Translations under genes and position numbers: made by a program
Notes under the pieces: model-generated
Seen by the model: only the letters and a program-made list of their open reading frames with translations
What the model was told of the DNA's origin: nothing
The model's database searches: none
NCBI RefSeq assembly: GCF_013283645.1
Contig: NZ_JABEKV010000003.1
Span: forward strand, 62,001 to 126,000
DNA from: Sinorhizobium psoraleae
Lineage (GTDB): Bacteria > Pseudomonadota > Alphaproteobacteria > Rhizobiales > Rhizobiaceae
Direction of reading: 5' to 3'
DNA: 64,000 nt
Shown here: in pieces, positions 17,546 to 25,574 of the stretch
How the letters are laid out: every line of letters starts with the position of its first letter
Numbering within the stretch: the first letter of the stretch is position 1

Positions 17546-18779
17546 TGAAAACCTCCGCGGGCATACCGGGATAGAGTGACAGCCCCTTGAGCTTTGCGAG
17601 ACTTTCCTGCTTTGGCCGGATGCGCAACGGGTAGTAGGTGGCGCCGGTGCGTTCGTCGGTCACGAGGTCCGGCGCGATTGTTGCCACCTCCGCCTCGACC
17701 TCGGGGGTCGTGCGTTGATTGAAGGCACTGAAGCGGATTTCAACCGGCTGGCCGACATGGATCTGGTCGATGTCGTGGGTGGCAACCCGGGCCTCCACCG
17801 TCAGGTCGTCGGCTTCGGGCACGACGAGCATCAGTGTCTCCCCGGCATTGATCACACCGTTTACGGTATGGATGGCGAGCTGATAGATGCGGCCCGAAAG
17901 CGGTGCCGTGATATCAAGCCGCCGCAACTGGTCGGAGGCGGCGGTGCGGCGTTCCTCGTATTCGGCGATTTTCGCCTCCACATCCGTCAGCTCCTTGGAA
18001 ATTTCCGTCCGCCGGTCCTCGTCGAGCTGGAGGATCTGCAGGTCGATCTCGCTCGACTTGCCGCGCGCCTGGGCACGGGCGGCGATGCGCTGTCCGCGGT
18101 CGCCCTCGAGCTCGGCACGCTGGCGCTTCAGCGTCGTCACACGCTGCATCGGCACGAGCCCCTGGCCGTAGAGCGAGTCGACGCCGGTCAGTTCCTCGGC
18201 GATCAGCTTGAGCGCATCTTCGATCGCCTTCAATTGCACCGTCAGCCCTTCGATCTCGTCGGCCAACTGCGCCTTTCGGGAAGCGAGCTGACCTTTCATA
18301 CCGGTGAGAGCCGACCGGCGGCTGGCAAAGAGCTTTTGCTCGCTATCGACGAGCTTTGTCGCCGCCGCACCGGAGACCAGCTCGACGAGATCCTCATCGA
18401 TCTCGAAGGAGGTCGCCCCGATCCGCTCCGCCTGAAGTCGGGCGCTACGGGCATAGAGTTGCGCCAGCGTGCTTTCGACAATCGCCAGATTGGCGCGAAC
18501 CGTGGTGCCGTCGAGACGGATCAGCACCTGCCCCGCCTCCACCCGGTCACCCTCGCGGACCAGCAGTTCGCCGACGATACCGCCGGTGAGGTGCTGGACC
18601 TTCTTGACGTTGTCGTCGACCACGACGACGCCGCCGGCAACGACTGCACTCGACAATTCCGTCGTCGCCGCCCAACCGCCAACACCGACAACAAGGGCGA
18701 CAGCCAGCGTGGAGACGGCAACCATATGGCGTCCGAGCGAGCGGCGGGCGCTCGGCATCTGTTTGTTGCTATCGCTCAT
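17463..18779 (-). CDS. Type I secretion membrane-fusion protein (HlyD/PrsE family)
   Basis: The 438-residue periplasmic adaptor has one N-terminal membrane segment (VAVSTLAVALVVGVGGWAA). A lipoyl/barrel-sandwich half motif follows (VQHLTGGIVGELLVREGDRV), then a long coiled-coil hairpin rich in Q, E, R and L (about residues 90-270), then a beta-barrel with DLTVEARVATHDIDQIHVGQPV. It links the ABC exporter to an outer-membrane TolC-like channel, which is not encoded nearby. Its start overlaps the ABC gene end by four bases. Confidence 0.92.
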   Translation of the reverse strand: MSDSNKQMPSARRSLGRHMVAVSTLAVALVVGVGGWAATTELSSAVVAGGVVVVDDNVKKVQHLTGGIVGELLVREGDRVEAGQVLIRLDGTTVRANLAIVESTLAQLYARSARLQAERIGATSFEIDEDLVELVSGAAATKLVDSEQKLFASRRSALTGMKGQLASRKAQLADEIEGLTVQLKAIEDALKLIAEELTGVDSLYGQGLVPMQRVTTLKRQRAELEGDRGQRIAARAQARGKSSEIDLQILQLDEDRRTEISKELTDVEAKIAEYEERRTAASDQLRRLDITAPLSGRIYQLAIHTVNGVINAGETLMLVVPEADDLTVEARVATHDIDQIHVGQPVEIRFSAFNQRTTPEVEAEVATIAPDLVTDERTGATYYPLRIRPKQESLAKLKGLSLYPGMPAEVFIKIADRTVISYLTKPLTDQMRHAFRED

Positions 18780-20563
18780 TGCGCCGCCTCCTGGCCGTCA
18801 CCGACAATCTTCAGCGGCGCCGGCCGCTCTGTCTGCTGCACGCGTTCCTTGCGCAGCACCTTGCCCAGCACCTCGTCCCTTGGACCGAAGGCCTGCATGC
18901 GTCCCTCCTGCATCATCAGGACGAGGTCGGCACTCGCAAGCGCGCTCGGCCGATGCGCGACGACGACGACGATGCCGCCGCGGGCGCGAACATTCATGAT
19001 CGCTTCGCTCAGCGCCTGCTCGCCTTCAGCGTCGAGGTTGGAATTGGGCTCGTCGAGCACGACGAGGAAGGGGTCGCCGTAAAGCGCCCTGGCGAGCGCT
19101 ATGCGTTGGCGCTGTCCGGCCGAAAGCGCCGTGCCGCCCTCCCCGATCTCGGTTTCGTAGCCGTTCGGAAGGCGAAGGATCAGGTCATTGACGCGCGCCG
19201 CCGTGGCGGCCGCGACGATCGCCTCGGGCGTGGCGTCTTCGGCGAAACGGCAGATATTCTGCGCAACCGTTCCCTCGAAAAGCTCCACGTCCTGCGGCAG
19301 ATAGCCAATGTGCCTGCCGAGCGCATCGCTGTCCCATTGGTCGAGAGCTGCTCCGTCAAGACGCACGGAACCGCGATAGGCGGGCCAGAGGCCAAGGATG
19401 GCACGGGCGAGCGACGACTTGCCCGACGCGCTCGGGCCGATGACGCCGAGCGCGCTGCCGGCGCGGACCGTGAAACTGATGTCGGTGAAGATCAGACGCT
19501 GCGCCGCCGGCGGCCCGCTCGCCAGTCCCTCGACGCTCAGTCGGTCGCGCGGGGTCGGCAATGCCAGCGGCGCCTCGGCCTCCGGCAGCGCCCTGAGCAG
19601 TTCCTTCAGCCGCTGCCAGCTCTGCCGCGCGCCGACAAGGCCGCGCCAGTTGCCGATAGCGAGTTCCACGGGCGCAAGCGCGCGGGCGGTGAGGATGGAG
19701 CCGGCGATGATAATGCCCGGCGAGGCCTGACCCTTGATCACCAGAACCGCGCCCGCTGCCAGCACACCCGACTGCAGCGCCATGCGGAAAACCTTCGACA
19801 CCGCGCCGTATCCATTGCCGATGTCGGACGTGCGGCGGTTCTCCAGCCGGAATTCCTCGTTGCGCCGTTCCCAGAGGTCGGTCAACCGCCCCGACATGCC
19901 CATCGCCTGAACGACCTCGGCATTGCGCTGCGACGCCTGGGCGAAGGCATTGCGCATGCCGCCCGCCTCCGACGCCTTCTTCGCCGGCGCCTGCGTCCCA
20001 CGATTGGTGAGATAGGTCAGTAGCGTCAGGATCAGCCCGCCGCCGATCGCGATCAGCCCGATGACGGGATGGAAGAGAAAGCAGATGGCAATGTAGAAAG
20101 GCAGCCAGGGCAGGTCGAAAAGAGCGGCCGGACCGGCACCCGACAGGAACGACCGCACCTGATCGAAATCACGCAGCGCCTGCAGGCCATCTCCGTGAAC
20201 CCTCAGCTTCAAGGGCGCCTTGACGAGCGCCCGGTAGATGCGTCCGCTCATCGTCTCGTCGAGCGCGCCGGCGATGCGCACCAGCATGCGCCCGCGGATC
20301 AGCTCGAATGCACCCTGGAAGCTGTAGAGAAGCAGCGCCAGGAAAGAGAGTGCGATCAGCGAAGGAATGCTCCGGCTCGGCAGCACCCGGTCATAGACTT
20401 CGAGCATGAAGAACGAGCCGGTGAGATAGAGAATATTGACGAGCGCGCTGGCGACCCCGACGACGATGAAGGCTGCACGACAGTCGCGCAGCGCCTGCGC
20501 AGGATCGACATTCTTGCGATTTGATATTGCTTTTGATTTAGGCACTGACTGAAATCTCCGCAT
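18776..20563 (-). CDS. Type I secretion ABC exporter (PrtD/PrsD family)
   Basis: The 595-residue fused permease/ATPase has membrane segments over about residues 30-300. The ATPase domain has Walker A GPSASGKSS (376-384), signature LSAGQRQR (480-487), Walker B FLVVLDEP (499-506) and switch His in VVVAHRPSAL. There is no C39 peptidase domain, so it exports proteins with a C-terminal signal, as RTX proteins have. It is the first gene of the two-gene exporter. Its promoter carries the palindrome also found upstream of the RTX gene, which makes that protein the prime cargo candidate. Confidence 0.93.
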   Translation of the reverse strand: MRRFQSVPKSKAISNRKNVDPAQALRDCRAAFIVVGVASALVNILYLTGSFFMLEVYDRVLPSRSIPSLIALSFLALLLYSFQGAFELIRGRMLVRIAGALDETMSGRIYRALVKAPLKLRVHGDGLQALRDFDQVRSFLSGAGPAALFDLPWLPFYIAICFLFHPVIGLIAIGGGLILTLLTYLTNRGTQAPAKKASEAGGMRNAFAQASQRNAEVVQAMGMSGRLTDLWERRNEEFRLENRRTSDIGNGYGAVSKVFRMALQSGVLAAGAVLVIKGQASPGIIIAGSILTARALAPVELAIGNWRGLVGARQSWQRLKELLRALPEAEAPLALPTPRDRLSVEGLASGPPAAQRLIFTDISFTVRAGSALGVIGPSASGKSSLARAILGLWPAYRGSVRLDGAALDQWDSDALGRHIGYLPQDVELFEGTVAQNICRFAEDATPEAIVAAATAARVNDLILRLPNGYETEIGEGGTALSAGQRQRIALARALYGDPFLVVLDEPNSNLDAEGEQALSEAIMNVRARGGIVVVVAHRPSALASADLVLMMQEGRMQAFGPRDEVLGKVLRKERVQQTERPAPLKIVGDGQEAAQ

Positions 20564-21005
20564 CGGCTCGTCGGGCCGTTTGAACTCTGCTAACCGATGT
20601 TTTCAGAGGCAGCAATGTAGAGTTGTTCCCCGGGAAACAATGATCCCTTCGAAAGCTTAAATATTGACTTTTGTCGGACCGGAGCGCTTGACCGCGCCAC
20701 TGCGTCCCAACCATAAGCATGTCATTCAAGCCGCCTGGCGGCCGTTCTTTGGTTTTGGCGGGTACAAGCTGGCGTCGCCAGCGGCGCGCCGCGTGCATTT
20801 TGCCCCACGCCCTCCATAGAGACGCTTCCGGCCTCTTCAATCTCTCGACGGCTAACCACCGGGCCACCGCGGCACATCCTTGCCGCGCAAGAGCGCCCGT
20901 GACCACAACATAGCAAATGCAAGATCGAACGGACAGCGGCAGCGATCCTGTGCTATCGGATGAATCGCACTTTTCGTCCGCCAATCCGATACTTTGCGGC
21001 CCGTC
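20564..21005. other. Divergent regulatory gap between exporter and YoaK genes
   Basis: About 440 bp without a supported gene. Apart from the palindrome at 20624-20639 close to the exporter start, I see no terminator, repeat or RNA gene. Short ORFs across 20719-20930 lack coding character. Confidence 0.5.
20624..20639. promoter_or_regulatory. Palindrome upstream of the type I exporter operon
   Basis: TGTTCCCCGGGAAACA is extended by T and A to an 18-bp symmetrical site. It lies 61 bases upstream of the exporter start. It is the partner of the site at 12165-12180: both have TGTTCCC, a 2-base centre (CG or GC) and GGAAACA. Confidence 0.5.
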
Positions 21006-21755
21006 ATGAAGCACTATCTCCGGAATCTGACTGCGAAAGAACGCAATGAGGCGACCGATCGCCATCTGGCCTTCTATCTGACATTCGTCGCCGGCGCTGC
21101 CAATGCCGGTGGCTTCATGGCGGTGCATCAATATACGTCGCATATGTCGGGCATCGTTTCCGCGATCGCCGACAACATCGTCCTCGGGAATATCGCACTG
21201 GTTCTGGCCGGCCTTGCCGCGCTCTTCTCGTTCGTTGCCGGCGCCGCCACGTCCGCCATCCTCATCAACTGGGGCCGACGCCTGGAACTGCAGGCGGAAT
21301 ATGCGCTTCCGCTGCTGTTCGAGGCGCTTCTGCTCATCTGCTTCGCTGCGAGCGGGGTATTTTTCCACCTGCGCGAAAGTCTCGCCGTATCGACCACGGT
21401 CATGCTTCTCTGCTTCATCATGGGGCTGCAGAACGCCATCATCACGAAGCTCTCCGGCGCCAGAATCCGCACCACGCACGTGACCGGCCTGGTGACCGAC
21501 GCGGGCATCGAGCTTGGAAAGCTGATCTACTGGAACCGCGACAGCGCCAGGAGCTCCCGGCTGCATGTCCGCGCCGATCGCCGGAAGTTGCGCCTTCTCA
21601 CATCCTTGATCGGGCTTTTCCTGGTTGGCGGGGTCTGCGGTGCCCTTCTCTTCAACAATCTGGGCGTTTCTGCGGCGCTGTTCCTCGCCGCGCCCTTGAT
21701 GCTGATTGCGGCGCTCCCCGTGATCGAGGACGTCCGGTCTGCCTTGAACCGATAG
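21006..21755 (+). CDS. YoaK family (DUF1275) membrane protein
   Basis: The 249-residue protein has about six to seven hydrophobic segments. It contains YLTFVAGAANAGGFMAVHQY near the N-terminus and a conserved TSHMSG, which are the family signatures (A-G-x-x-NA-G..; T-x-H-x-S/T-G). DUF1275 proteins are inner-membrane proteins of unknown function. A TTG four codons upstream is possible; ATG 21006 is preferred. It is divergent from the exporter and has no operon partner on its strand. Confidence 0.85.
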   Translation: MKHYLRNLTAKERNEATDRHLAFYLTFVAGAANAGGFMAVHQYTSHMSGIVSAIADNIVLGNIALVLAGLAALFSFVAGAATSAILINWGRRLELQAEYALPLLFEALLLICFAASGVFFHLRESLAVSTTVMLLCFIMGLQNAIITKLSGARIRTTHVTGLVTDAGIELGKLIYWNRDSARSSRLHVRADRRKLRLLTSLIGLFLVGGVCGALLFNNLGVSAALFLAAPLMLIAALPVIEDVRSALNR

Positions 21756-21772
21756 AATAATTGCCCGCGACC

Positions 21773-22123
21773 TCAGTCCAATGACGGCCGGGAGTCCGGA
21801 AAACGGGCAGTCTCGACCGCGGCCGCTTCCAATGCCAGCTGATGGGCCTCGATGTTGCCGCCCCTGCCCCAGTTCGCGGCAACGCTCATCAATTCATCCA
21901 TCTCCCTTCTGAGATGATGCCACGCCAGAATGTCTTCGGCATGGGCGACATTCACGCGCGGGTCGTAGAACCGGCTGATTTCTTCGGCGACCTCCCTGCG
22001 CGCGGCCTCCAGGCGGCCCTTCAGGTCGTTGACTTCATCTTTCACCAGGAAATAGCGCCGCATCACCGCAACAAGCGCAAGATCGTTCGGACTGACGTTC
22101 AAGGACATCCCCCGTCGTTTCAT
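21773..22123 (-). CDS. Hypothetical helical protein
   Basis: A 116-residue soluble protein starting MKRRGMSLNVSPNDLALVAV. The middle (YFLVKDEVNDLKGRLEAARR..VAEEISRFYDPRV) should form a charged coiled coil. I do not recognise the family. An alternative start is the ATG at 22108. It is convergent with YoaK, 17 bases apart. Its upstream region carries a long hairpin (22186-22231). Confidence 0.6.
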   Translation of the reverse strand: MKRRGMSLNVSPNDLALVAVMRRYFLVKDEVNDLKGRLEAARREVAEEISRFYDPRVNVAHAEDILAWHHLRREMDELMSVAANWGRGGNIEAHQLALEAAAVETARFPDSRPSLD

Positions 22124-22185
22124 GACTGCCGACCTACAGCGCCGCATGTCTTCTCATGCAAAGGACGCTGTAACACTTTGAATTG

Positions 22186-22231
22186 CTGCATGTTTTCACC
22201 CTTAAATCCGCTACGATAAGGAAACATGCAG
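22186..22231. repeat. Long interrupted inverted repeat
   Basis: Perfect 10-bp arms, CTGCATGTTT and AAACATGCAG, enclose a second 5-bp pairing CCTTA/TAAGG and a loop. It lies between the hypothetical gene (start 22123, minus) and the stress-protein terminator, and has no T-run. It may be an operator or a structured RNA. Confidence 0.4.
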
Positions 22232-22317
22232 TAGGTCGAACGGATGCATGCTGCGCAGCCGCCCCACCTGGCACCCACGCCATCACGCGAAACTTTGACG
22301 CTTTTCCGGCAACGGCC

Positions 22318-22349
22318 AAAGAAAAGCCCGGCGTCGGGAGACGCCGGGC
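22318..22349 (-). terminator. Rho-independent terminator of the universal stress gene
   Basis: A perfect 10-bp stem GCCCGGCGTC / GACGCCGGGC with a 4-nt loop is followed on the minus strand by TTTTCTTT. It lies about 50 bases past the stop of the universal stress protein gene. Confidence 0.85.
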
Positions 22350-22399
22350 CAAAACCGCCGGAGCTGTGGAGAAATCGTATCGCCTTAAGGCTCTGCTCG

Positions 22400-22843
22400 C
22401 TATTTCTTCCTGTAGATCAGCACGGGGATCGTCGAATGCGTCAGCACCTTCGCGGCGACGCTACCGATGATCAGGGCGCCGACACCGCCGCGGCCGTGCG
22501 ATGCCATGATGATGAGATCGGCGCCGATATCCTCCGATTTCTTGATGATCGCGCGATAGACCTCGTGGCTACGGGCCTGATCCGTCCCGCACGGCACGCC
22601 GGCACGCTCGGACCTGGCTGCGGCGTCGGCAAGTATTTCCCCGGCATGCTGACGGGAGAATGCCTCATATTCCTCCTTCGTGCTGGCGAGCTGGTCGGCG
22701 TCGGTCGAAAAGAGGTGGAATGGCTCCATCACGGTCAACACCGTGATCCTTGCGCCGGCTTCCTTTGCAAAGGCAATGCCGGCGTTCAAGGCCACTGTGG
22801 CGAGCGGCGAACCGTCCGTGGGGATGAGAATGTTGCGGAACAT
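22400..22843 (-). CDS. Universal stress protein (UspA family)
   Basis: The 147-residue single-domain protein begins MFRNILIPTDGSPLATVALN and ends with the ATP-binding block MASHGRGGVGALIIGSVAAK (G-2x-G-9x-G-S pattern) and TIPVLIYRKK. That motif suggests an ATP-binding UspA of the UspFG/MJ0577 type. It has its own terminator. Function: stress survival by an undefined mechanism. The upstream gap to the DUF475 gene (22844-22955) shows no clear promoter. Confidence 0.92.
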   Translation of the reverse strand: MFRNILIPTDGSPLATVALNAGIAFAKEAGARITVLTVMEPFHLFSTDADQLASTKEEYEAFSRQHAGEILADAAARSERAGVPCGTDQARSHEVYRAIIKKSEDIGADLIIMASHGRGGVGALIIGSVAAKVLTHSTIPVLIYRKK

Positions 22844-22955
22844 GAGAACCTCCCGTTGACTTCGGAGTTCAAGCTAGCCGCATCGCTGTAAGTCACATTG
22901 ACCCAGATCAATGCTTTAGATATCGCTTATTCACATTATATCACGCCAAAGCAAA

Positions 22956-22983
22956 ATGGCCCGGCAGGATCCCGCCGGGCCAT
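22956..22983 (-). terminator. Rho-independent terminator of the DUF475 gene
   Basis: The stem ATGGCCCGGC / GCCGGGCCAT with an 8-nt loop is followed on the minus strand by TTTTGCTTT. It lies 36 bases after the DUF475 stop. Confidence 0.75.
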
Positions 22984-23018
22984 CTCTCGACAATGATTCC
23001 GTCTCTCGGGCCCCGCTC

Positions 23019-24110
23019 TTAGGCTTCGACCCGAAACCGTGCGTTCGGCTCCTCTTCATGCTCCTCCCGCCGATTGTGACGGATCGATGACCAGAGCGAG
23101 AGACCGATGAGGCCCGCACCCCCAAGACCTGTGACGACTTCGGGAATGTGGATCAGCGTCTGGAAGTACATCACCACCGAAAGGATCAGGATCGCATAGA
23201 AGGCGCCGTGCTCGAGGTAGCGATATTCGTTGAGCGTGCCCTTCTCGACCAGCATGACCGTCATCGAGCGGACATACATGGCGCCAATGCCCAGGCCGAT
23301 CGCGATGATGAACAGGTTCTGCGTCAAGGCGAAGGCGCCGATGACGCCGTCGAACGAAAAGCTGGCATCAAGCACTTCCAGGTAGAGGAACGCACCGAAA
23401 CCGCCCTTCGCCGCCGCGCTCATCGTCTGTTGCGAAGCATCAAGCAAGCCGCCCACGACCTCGACGACCAGGAAGGTGAGCAGCCCATAAATGCTGGCGT
23501 AGACGAAAGTGTGCACGTACTGGGCTTCGAGCAGGGTCGAGAAAGCGAGGATGACGCTCAGGACCAGGGCGATCTCGATGCCCTTGATGGTCGCGAATCG
23601 CGCCATCTTGCGTTCCAGCCAGGCGATCCAGTGCACATCCTTCTCCTGATCGAAGAAGTAGTTGAGGCCAACCATCATCAGGAAGGTTCCGCCGAAAGCG
23701 GCGATCGGCAGATGCGCGTCGTTCATGATGCGGGCGTATTCTTCGGGGCGAACCGCCGCGAGGATCACCGCGTCGATCGGCCCGATATTGGCCGCGATGA
23801 CGACGATCAGCAGCGGAAAGACGATGCGCATGCCAAAAACGGCGATGATGATGCCCCAGGTCAGAAACCGGTGCTGCCAGACCGGTGTCATATCCTTGAG
23901 CTTGTTGGCGTTGACGATGGCGTTGTCGAAGGACAGCGAGATTTCGAGGACAGCGAGCACCGCACAGATGAAGAAGACGGTCATCGTGCCGCTGAACGTA
24001 CCAGTCGACTGCCAGCCGAGCCAAACGCCAAGCAGCAGACCGAGGGCCGTAACGATGAAGGCCCATTTGAAATAACCGAGGGCGCTCGTTTGCGAACGGG
24101 GCTGGATCAT
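23019..24110 (-). CDS. DUF475 family integral membrane protein (TerC superfamily)
   Basis: The 363-residue polytopic protein has about nine hydrophobic segments. The paired acidic motifs LEISLSFDNAIVNANKL and LEVLDASFSFDGVIGAFAL are the repeated S-F-D-N/G motif of TerC-like membrane proteins, linked to metal (Mn2+/tellurite) resistance. The C-terminus is a charged cytoplasmic tail (RREEHEEEPNARFRVEA). ATG 24110, preceded by GGGAGGG, is preferred to a longer frame starting at 24197. The substrate in rhizobia is not known. Confidence 0.85.
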   Translation of the reverse strand: MIQPRSQTSALGYFKWAFIVTALGLLLGVWLGWQSTGTFSGTMTVFFICAVLAVLEISLSFDNAIVNANKLKDMTPVWQHRFLTWGIIIAVFGMRIVFPLLIVVIAANIGPIDAVILAAVRPEEYARIMNDAHLPIAAFGGTFLMMVGLNYFFDQEKDVHWIAWLERKMARFATIKGIEIALVLSVILAFSTLLEAQYVHTFVYASIYGLLTFLVVEVVGGLLDASQQTMSAAAKGGFGAFLYLEVLDASFSFDGVIGAFALTQNLFIIAIGLGIGAMYVRSMTVMLVEKGTLNEYRYLEHGAFYAILILSVVMYFQTLIHIPEVVTGLGGAGLIGLSLWSSIRHNRREEHEEEPNARFRVEA

Positions 24111-24470
24111 CGACGACCCTCCCCGGCACGACGTGCCTCGGCGATTGCGGACGAGAGATTTCCTGTAAGGAAAAAGCGCACAGCCGAATAGGCACATGCG
24201 TTGGGCATGAGATCAGTTTTCATGGTAGCTAATCCGCCGGCGTGATTTGCTGGCGGTACCGACATCACGAGAGCGCCGTAAAACTCTCGCCAGAGGGGCC
24301 CGGCACCAATGTTCATCCCGCGGTTCGATGTCTAAAAGGCGGGACCGCTTTTTTACTTAGCAGCGCGACGCGCCTCGTCAAGGGGTGAGCGGCAGCCGAG
24401 ACGCCACCTTGCGGTCGGAACCGCGCGTATACAGACGCGACAATATTCGCGCGGCGCCGGCGTTTCGCAT
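24111..24470. other. Non-coding leader/intergenic region
   Basis: The 360-bp gap before the first DUF982 gene and upstream of DUF475 has several short stems (for example CGAGAG..CTCTCG near 24270). I checked it for a yybP-ykoY manganese riboswitch, because such elements often precede TerC-type genes, but found no convincing core. No gene is supported. Confidence 0.4.
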
Positions 24471-24496
24471 GGAACCAAAGTTGGTTCCGGCGGGTT
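24471..24496 (+). promoter_or_regulatory. Candidate EcfG/RpoE2 promoter of the first DUF982 gene
   Basis: GGAAC (24471-24475), 17 bases, then GGTT (24493-24496). This fits the S. meliloti RpoE2 pattern GGAAC-N18-19-TT and is one base off GGAAC-N16-17-CGTT. The ATG at 24534 is 37 bases downstream. The -35 also forms one arm of an 18-bp palindrome (GGAACCAA-AG-TTGGTTCC). Confidence 0.5.
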
Positions 24497-24533
24497 TAAT
24501 TTCCAGCAAAGACAACCTGTGAGGCAACGCGCC

Positions 24534-24785
24534 ATGCACAGTTTCTGGTGGGACAAGAGTGTCCAGGTGGAACTCGACGACGCAGGCAAATATCGCGACG
24601 TGAAGAGCACGCGCGAGGCGGTCGAATGCCTCATGCTGCGTTGGCCCCATCAGGACGGGCGCGCCCTTGCCGCTGCAAAACGCGTCTGCTTGCAGGTGCT
24701 TGAGGGCAAGGTCAAGACCGAGAAGGCTCGCAGGGCGTTTATCAAGGCTGCCGAAGAGGCGCACATTTCCATCCGGAGCCAGTAA
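24534..24785 (+). CDS. DUF982 protein 1
   Basis: The 83-residue protein MHSFWWDKSVQVELDDAGKY... carries the DUF982 pattern: a short beta-rich start, REAVECLMLRWPHQDGRALAAAKRVC, then KARRAFIKAAEEAHI. DUF982 proteins are small, rhizobia-enriched and of unknown function. ATG 24534 follows a GTGAGG site. It lies behind a candidate general-stress promoter and is the first of three tandem paralogues. Confidence 0.82.
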   Translation: MHSFWWDKSVQVELDDAGKYRDVKSTREAVECLMLRWPHQDGRALAAAKRVCLQVLEGKVKTEKARRAFIKAAEEAHISIRSQ

Positions 24786-25026
24786 CAGCATTCGCATGTC
24801 CGGAAGCCTGTCGCTCCGAGGCACAAGAGCATCGGCCCGCGAAAATCGGAATCGATCTCTGGAAAGCATGATGCCGCAAAGGCAAAGTCGTTAGGCATGC
24901 CTCGGCGCCCCCAGCCGGTCCGAAGGCATTCAACCTGATATAGGACGCAGGATGTGCGGATATCCCTTTCGCTCGTTCCCCCTATCCCGCGCCGATGACC
25001 CCGCTCGGGGACAGGAAAGGAAAGCG

Positions 25027-25317
25027 ATGTACGAGATTCCCTGGAGCGCGCCGGTCAGTCTGACCATGCTGGACGGCCGGTGCCGCACGGTCATCGGTCC
25101 GCTCGACGCGATGAAGTGTCTGCAGAGCGAATGGCCTGTTCGAGGCGGCGCCTATTACAGCTATGCGATGCGCGCCTGCGAGGCGGCGGTCAAGCGCCGG
25201 AAAAGCCCGAGCGAAGCACGCGCCGCCTTCGTCTGTGCCTCGCGAGAGGCTTTTCTGACGATCCTGGCCGGTCAAGGGCGGGAGGAAGGCAGTGATGGAT
25301 ACCGGCCCCTGGAGTGA
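25027..25317 (+). CDS. DUF982 protein 2
   Basis: The 96-residue paralogue MYEIPWSAPVSLTMLDGRCR... has the family core GPLDAMKCLQSEWPVRGGAYYSYAMRACEAA and SEARAAFVCASREA. An AGGAAAGGAAAG Shine-Dalgarno precedes ATG 25027. Its 3' end overlaps the next DUF982 start by 23 bases, so the two are translationally linked. Function unknown. The 241-base gap upstream holds only an imperfect rhizobial palindrome-like stretch around 24825-24890. Confidence 0.82.
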   Translation: MYEIPWSAPVSLTMLDGRCRTVIGPLDAMKCLQSEWPVRGGAYYSYAMRACEAAVKRRKSPSEARAAFVCASREAFLTILAGQGREEGSDGYRPLE

Positions 25318-25543
25318 ATGCGTACCGATCCGCATGCCCAACGAGACGGCCGTGCACATGGTCTCCAACACCCGCCAGGCCGCGGAACTGCTGTCGAAGC
25401 ACTGGCCGGTCAACCACGGCCAGGCCTATGAACACGCACTCGATATCTGCCAGGCAGTGCTCGAACGCGATTGGCCGTCCTACGTCGCCCGCGCTGCATT
25501 TGTCGCGGCAGCAAGGGAGGCGGGCGTAAATCTGCTGGACTGA
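25295..25543 (+). CDS. DUF982 protein 3
   Basis: The 82-residue paralogue has the family core NTRQAAELLSKHWPVNHGQAYEHALDICQAV and VARAAFVAAAREAGVN. It starts within the end of the second DUF982 gene (GTG at 25292 or ATG at 25295, behind GGGAGGAAGG). Sequence divergence among the three copies is large, which suggests old duplication rather than recent copying. Function unknown. Confidence 0.82.
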   Translation: MDTGPWSECVPIRMPNETAVHMVSNTRQAAELLSKHWPVNHGQAYEHALDICQAVLERDWPSYVARAAFVAAAREAGVNLLD

Positions 25544-25574
25544 GATCGGTAGCGGCAACGCAGTGAAAGCCCAA

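Noticed and set aside
24111-24360. yybP-ykoY manganese riboswitch ahead of the TerC-type DUF475 gene
   Set aside because: Some stems and a CTACC are present, but the conserved paired core could not be assembled.
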